A DNA stretch of 38,572 nt. Origin: a virus. Numbering within the stretch: the stretch's first letter is position 1; each line of letters opens with the position of its first letter. This document shows positions 37,099 to 38,572 of this stretch, piece by piece. Below the pieces are notes generated by a model that saw only the letters and a program-made list of their open reading frames with translations, did no database searches and had not been told where the DNA came from. The stretch spans positions 1 through 38,572 of the IMG/VR virus record IMGVR_UViG_3300046780_000604. One strand, given 5' to 3'. Made by a program: the position numbers and the translations under genes.

Positions 37099-37529
37099 CA
37101 GTCCTCCTGAACCAGCGGAATGTTTTTCTGCCGGATGATCCGGTGCTCCACGTCGTCCAGCATGCACGAGTCCCCCGCCTGCGCCATGTCCACCAGGACG
37201 CGCGCGCCCGGCTTGATTGCGACGTCCATGGGCTGCCACACTCCATATTCGTCGTGATGCCCCGGCCCCGCGGCAACCACGGTGCCCCAGGTCGCTTCCA
37301 CCGTCTCGGGCTTGCGCGCCTGCGCCGGGATGAAGATGCCGCCCGCAGACGTCACATCCTGGCGCTGGTCACGGAGCCAGTCCAGGCATACGAGCACGTT
37401 GTCCGCGAACATGCGTTCGCCGGGGCGACGGGGATCGAAGCCCTCGTGGGGCGCATCTACGATCGGTGGAGCCCCAACACCGGAGCGGTATTCGTCGCGT
37501 TTCTTGGCAATCTCAGCACTTCTCATCAC
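37098..37529 (-). CDS. GroES-like co-chaperonin
   Basis: 143 residues from GTG 37529, or the adjacent ATG. A helical N-terminus of about 40 residues precedes a Cpn10 fold: DNVLVCLDWLRDQRQDVTSA, GGIFIPAQARKPETVEATWG (mobile loop with the G-G-I-hydrophobic-hydrophobic-P contact), TVVAAGPG, then PMDVAIKPGARVLVDMAQAG and an ending V-E-H-R-I-I-x-x-K-N-I as in GroES. Phages such as T4 (gp31) encode such proteins to fold their capsid protein through host GroEL. The fit is by pattern order. Here it lies in the late operon upstream of terminase. Confidence 0.72.
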   Translation of the reverse strand: MMRSAEIAKKRDEYRSGVGAPPIVDAPHEGFDPRRPGERMFADNVLVCLDWLRDQRQDVTSAGGIFIPAQARKPETVEATWGTVVAAGPGHHDEYGVWQPMDVAIKPGARVLVDMAQAGDSCMLDDVEHRIIRQKNIPLVQED

Positions 37530-37816
37530 GCTACGTCGCTCCCCGTCATCCAGTTCGCCGAATCCGCGGCCTTCGTCGGCTCGCCCTTGCTGTCGTCGAT
37601 TCGACCGTAAGAGCCGTCGCCCCAGAACACGAAGCGGCCCGGCGACACGGTGCCATCACGCTGCGGCACATTCTGATCTAGCGTTACAATGACACCGATC
37701 CCCTTGACCACTTCGATGGTGTTCACCCCGCGAGCGCCCGCGTGGAAAGAGTGGTGGCTTCCGCTGATCCACTCGTCCTGGATCGGTTTCAGTGGCACAA
37801 ATCTGCTGAGTTTCAT
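37526..37816 (-). CDS. Hypothetical late protein
   Basis: 96 residues from ATG 37816 (ATGA overlap). Beta-rich: SRFVPLKPIQDEWISGSHHS, IEVVKGIGVIVTLDQNVPQR, then a WGDGSYGRIDDSKGEP loop and GTGA coupling to the GroES-like gene. It looks like a compact beta-barrel, but no family is named. Confidence 0.55.
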   Translation of the reverse strand: MKLSRFVPLKPIQDEWISGSHHSFHAGARGVNTIEVVKGIGVIVTLDQNVPQRDGTVSPGRFVFWGDGSYGRIDDSKGEPTKAADSANWMTGSDVA

Positions 37817-37989
37817 TTCGTTTTTTGCTCCTGTGTGAGTAGCCCGCGTTCCCGGAGGATGCGCCGAATTCTGTCGCCCACTATGCCGCGCACATCCTCG
37901 CCGCGCAACTGTCGCGCCATGCTGCGCACGTCGCACTCGGCCTCGAGTGCCAGGCGCCGAAGCTCTAGAGAGTCCATGAGTCGCGTCAC
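37813..37989 (-). CDS. Small helical protein started by the repeat array
   Basis: 58 residues from GTG 37989, which sits in the cassette-type start motif (GGGAGG, GTG ACG CGA CTC) and overlaps the stop of cassette 7; or 54 residues from ATG 37977 four codons later. The body (DSLELRRLALEAECDVRSMA, then RIRRILRERGLLTQEQ) is an ordinary charged helical protein unlike the cassettes. So the last cassette hands over its ribosome site and start to a normal late gene. ATGA overlap with the next gene. Confidence 0.6.
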   Translation of the reverse strand: MTRLMDSLELRRLALEAECDVRSMARQLRGEDVRGIVGDRIRRILRERGLLTQEQKTK

Positions 37990-38180
37990 GTTGCACCTCC
38001 CTGCACGCGGACGCGCACGCGGTCGTACACGCGGCCGTACACGCGGTCGTACACGCGGTCGTACACGCGGTCGTCCACGCGGTCGTCCACGCGGCCGTCC
38101 ACGCGGACGCGCACGCGGTGGTACACGCGGCCGTACACGCGGCCGCCTACGCGGACGTACACGCTACCGAGCCGCATCAC
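37986..38180 (-). CDS. Repeat cassette ORF 7 (last of the array)
   Basis: Begins GTG ATG CGG CTC, a variant of the usual GTG ACG CGA CTC, then GSV and thirteen tetrapeptides (YV, GG, YG, YH, RV, DG, DD, DD, YD, YD, YG, YD, RV) and QGGAT. The only His at site 2 (CAC instead of GNC) of all 98 units is here. Its stop overlaps the start of the normal gene at 37989. Confidence 0.6.
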   Translation of the reverse strand: MMRLGSVYVRVGGRVYGRVYHRVRVRVDGRVDDRVDDRVYDRVYDRVYGRVYDRVRVRVQGGAT

Positions 38181-38323
38181 GTTGCACCTCCCTGCACGCG
38201 GCCGCCCACGCGGACGTCCACGCGGTCGCACACGCGGCCGCGCACGCGGCCGTACACGCGGTCGCACACGCGGACGCCCACGCGGCCGTACACGCGGTCG
38301 CTCACGCTACCGAGTCGCGTCAC
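38177..38323 (-). CDS. Repeat cassette ORF 6
   Basis: 48 residues: TRLGSV, nine tetrapeptides (SD, YG, GV, CD, YG, RG, CD, DV, GG), QGGAT. The shortest complete cassette. Cys at site 1 occurs only in cassettes 5 and 6. The GTG start has GGGAGG upstream and a GTGA overlap. Confidence 0.6.
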   Translation of the reverse strand: MTRLGSVSDRVYGRVGVRVCDRVYGRVRGRVCDRVDVRVGGRVQGGAT

Positions 38324-38514
38324 GTTGCACCTCCCTGCACGCGGTCGTACACGCGGACGCCCACGCGGCCGTACACGCGGACGCCCACGCGGCCGCGCAC
38401 GCGGTCGCACACGCGGTCGTACACGCGGACGTACACGCGGACGCGCACGCGGTCGTCCACGCGGCCGTACACGCGGTCGCACACGCGGCCGTACGCGCTA
38501 CCGAGTCGCGTCAC
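38320..38514 (-). CDS. Repeat cassette ORF 5
   Basis: 64 residues: TRLGSA, thirteen tetrapeptides (YG, CD, YG, DD, RV, YV, YD, CD, RG, GV, YG, GV, YD), QGGAT. GTG start at 38514 overlaps the stop at 38513-38511 of the partial cassette beyond it, preceded by GGGAGG. Confidence 0.6.
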   Translation of the reverse strand: MTRLGSAYGRVCDRVYGRVDDRVRVRVYVRVYDRVCDRVRGRVGVRVYGRVGVRVYDRVQGGAT

Positions 38515-38572
38515 GTTGCACCTCCCCGCACGCGGTCGTGCACGCGGCCGACCACGCGGTCGCGCACGCGGC
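38511..38572 (-). CDS. 3' end of a repeat cassette, variant of cassette 4
   Basis: Encodes RV, RDRV, VGRV, HDRV, then RGGAT and TGA. Cassette 4 at the window start reads RDRV, VGRV, HVRV, QGGA over the same bases. The two therefore differ in a hypervariable base and in Q versus R. They may be one cassette with population variation or two related cassettes. Confidence 0.55.
   Translation of the reverse strand, partial: RVRDRVVGRVHDRVRGGAT

Larger units (their letters stand above)
37986..38572 (-). repeat. Right part of hypervariable 12-base tandem repeat array
   Basis: Three full cassettes (13, 9 and 13 units) and a partial one that matches the cassette cut at the window start. With 1-715 the array spans about 1.24 kb on a circular map and holds seven cassettes with 83 repeat units. 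The true number may be larger because such arrays collapse in short-read assembly. Confidence 0.93.

Noticed and set aside
37986-38572. CRISPR array.
   Set aside because: Units are contiguous 12-mers without unique spacers, and no cas genes are present.
1-38572. Classical diversity-generating retroelement.
   Set aside because: No reverse transcriptase, accessory protein or template repeat was found in the window, and changes are not limited to adenines. A template in the host cannot be excluded.
1-38572. tRNA or other structured RNA genes.
   Set aside because: Reading both strands, no cloverleaf with a recognisable TTCGAATC-type T arm in the right context was found; a covariance-model scan would be needed to exclude one.

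Overview
The window reads as the nearly complete genome of a GC-rich, podovirus-like tailed phage. The first and last 57 bases match with three mismatches, so the map is treated here as circular or circularly permuted. The host is probably a high-GC proteobacterium or myxobacterium-like organism. That is an inference from base composition and from a cysteine-rich secreted protein ending in an Asp/Ala/Gly-rich tail. No tRNA, rRNA, integrase or replicative DNA polymerase was recognised.

Layout. (1) Divergent promoters near 10.4 kb form a mirror-image pair. The leftward operon (10409 to 2953) carries many small genes, a DUF6745-like protein, a VRR-NUC nuclease, an SF2 helicase and a VirE/D5-type ATPase. 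The rightward operon (10498 to 13694) carries an XRE repressor, a fused FEN-type exonuclease plus RecT-like annealing protein, a MazG-like pyrophosphohydrolase and a protein with an SSB-like acidic motif. (2) A short rightward block (1938 to 2915) meets the ATPase gene at a palindromic terminator. (3) The late operon runs leftward from a small terminase candidate at 1166, through the window ends, then through small genes, a GroES-like co-chaperonin, large terminase, portal, scaffold, capsid, head and tail proteins, three large ejection-type proteins, a lectin-like protein, and a lysis cluster ending at 13673. Most neighbouring genes share 4-base ATGA or GTGA overlaps, so translation is heavily coupled.

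The most unusual feature is a family of tandem cassettes. Seven (counting one split by the window ends) lie between the terminase-candidate gene and the next late gene, and one lies at 13423-13641 at the end of the rightward operon. Each cassette is a small ORF that begins with GTG/ATG plus a conserved TRLGS-like start. It then carries 6 to 15 copies of a 12-base unit encoding x-x-Arg-Val, and ends in QGGAT and TGA. The stop overlaps the next cassette's GTG start, and a Shine-Dalgarno sequence (GGGAGG) lies just upstream of that start. Across 98 units counted by hand, nearly all variation falls on three of the twelve bases (pattern NRC GNC CGC GTG), while synonymous positions are frozen. This looks like a DNA-level diversification or expansion process writing a restricted set of codons (Tyr, Gly, Asp, His, Arg, Ser, Cys at site 1; Gly, Asp, Val at site 2). 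I know of no described system that matches it; its function is unknown.
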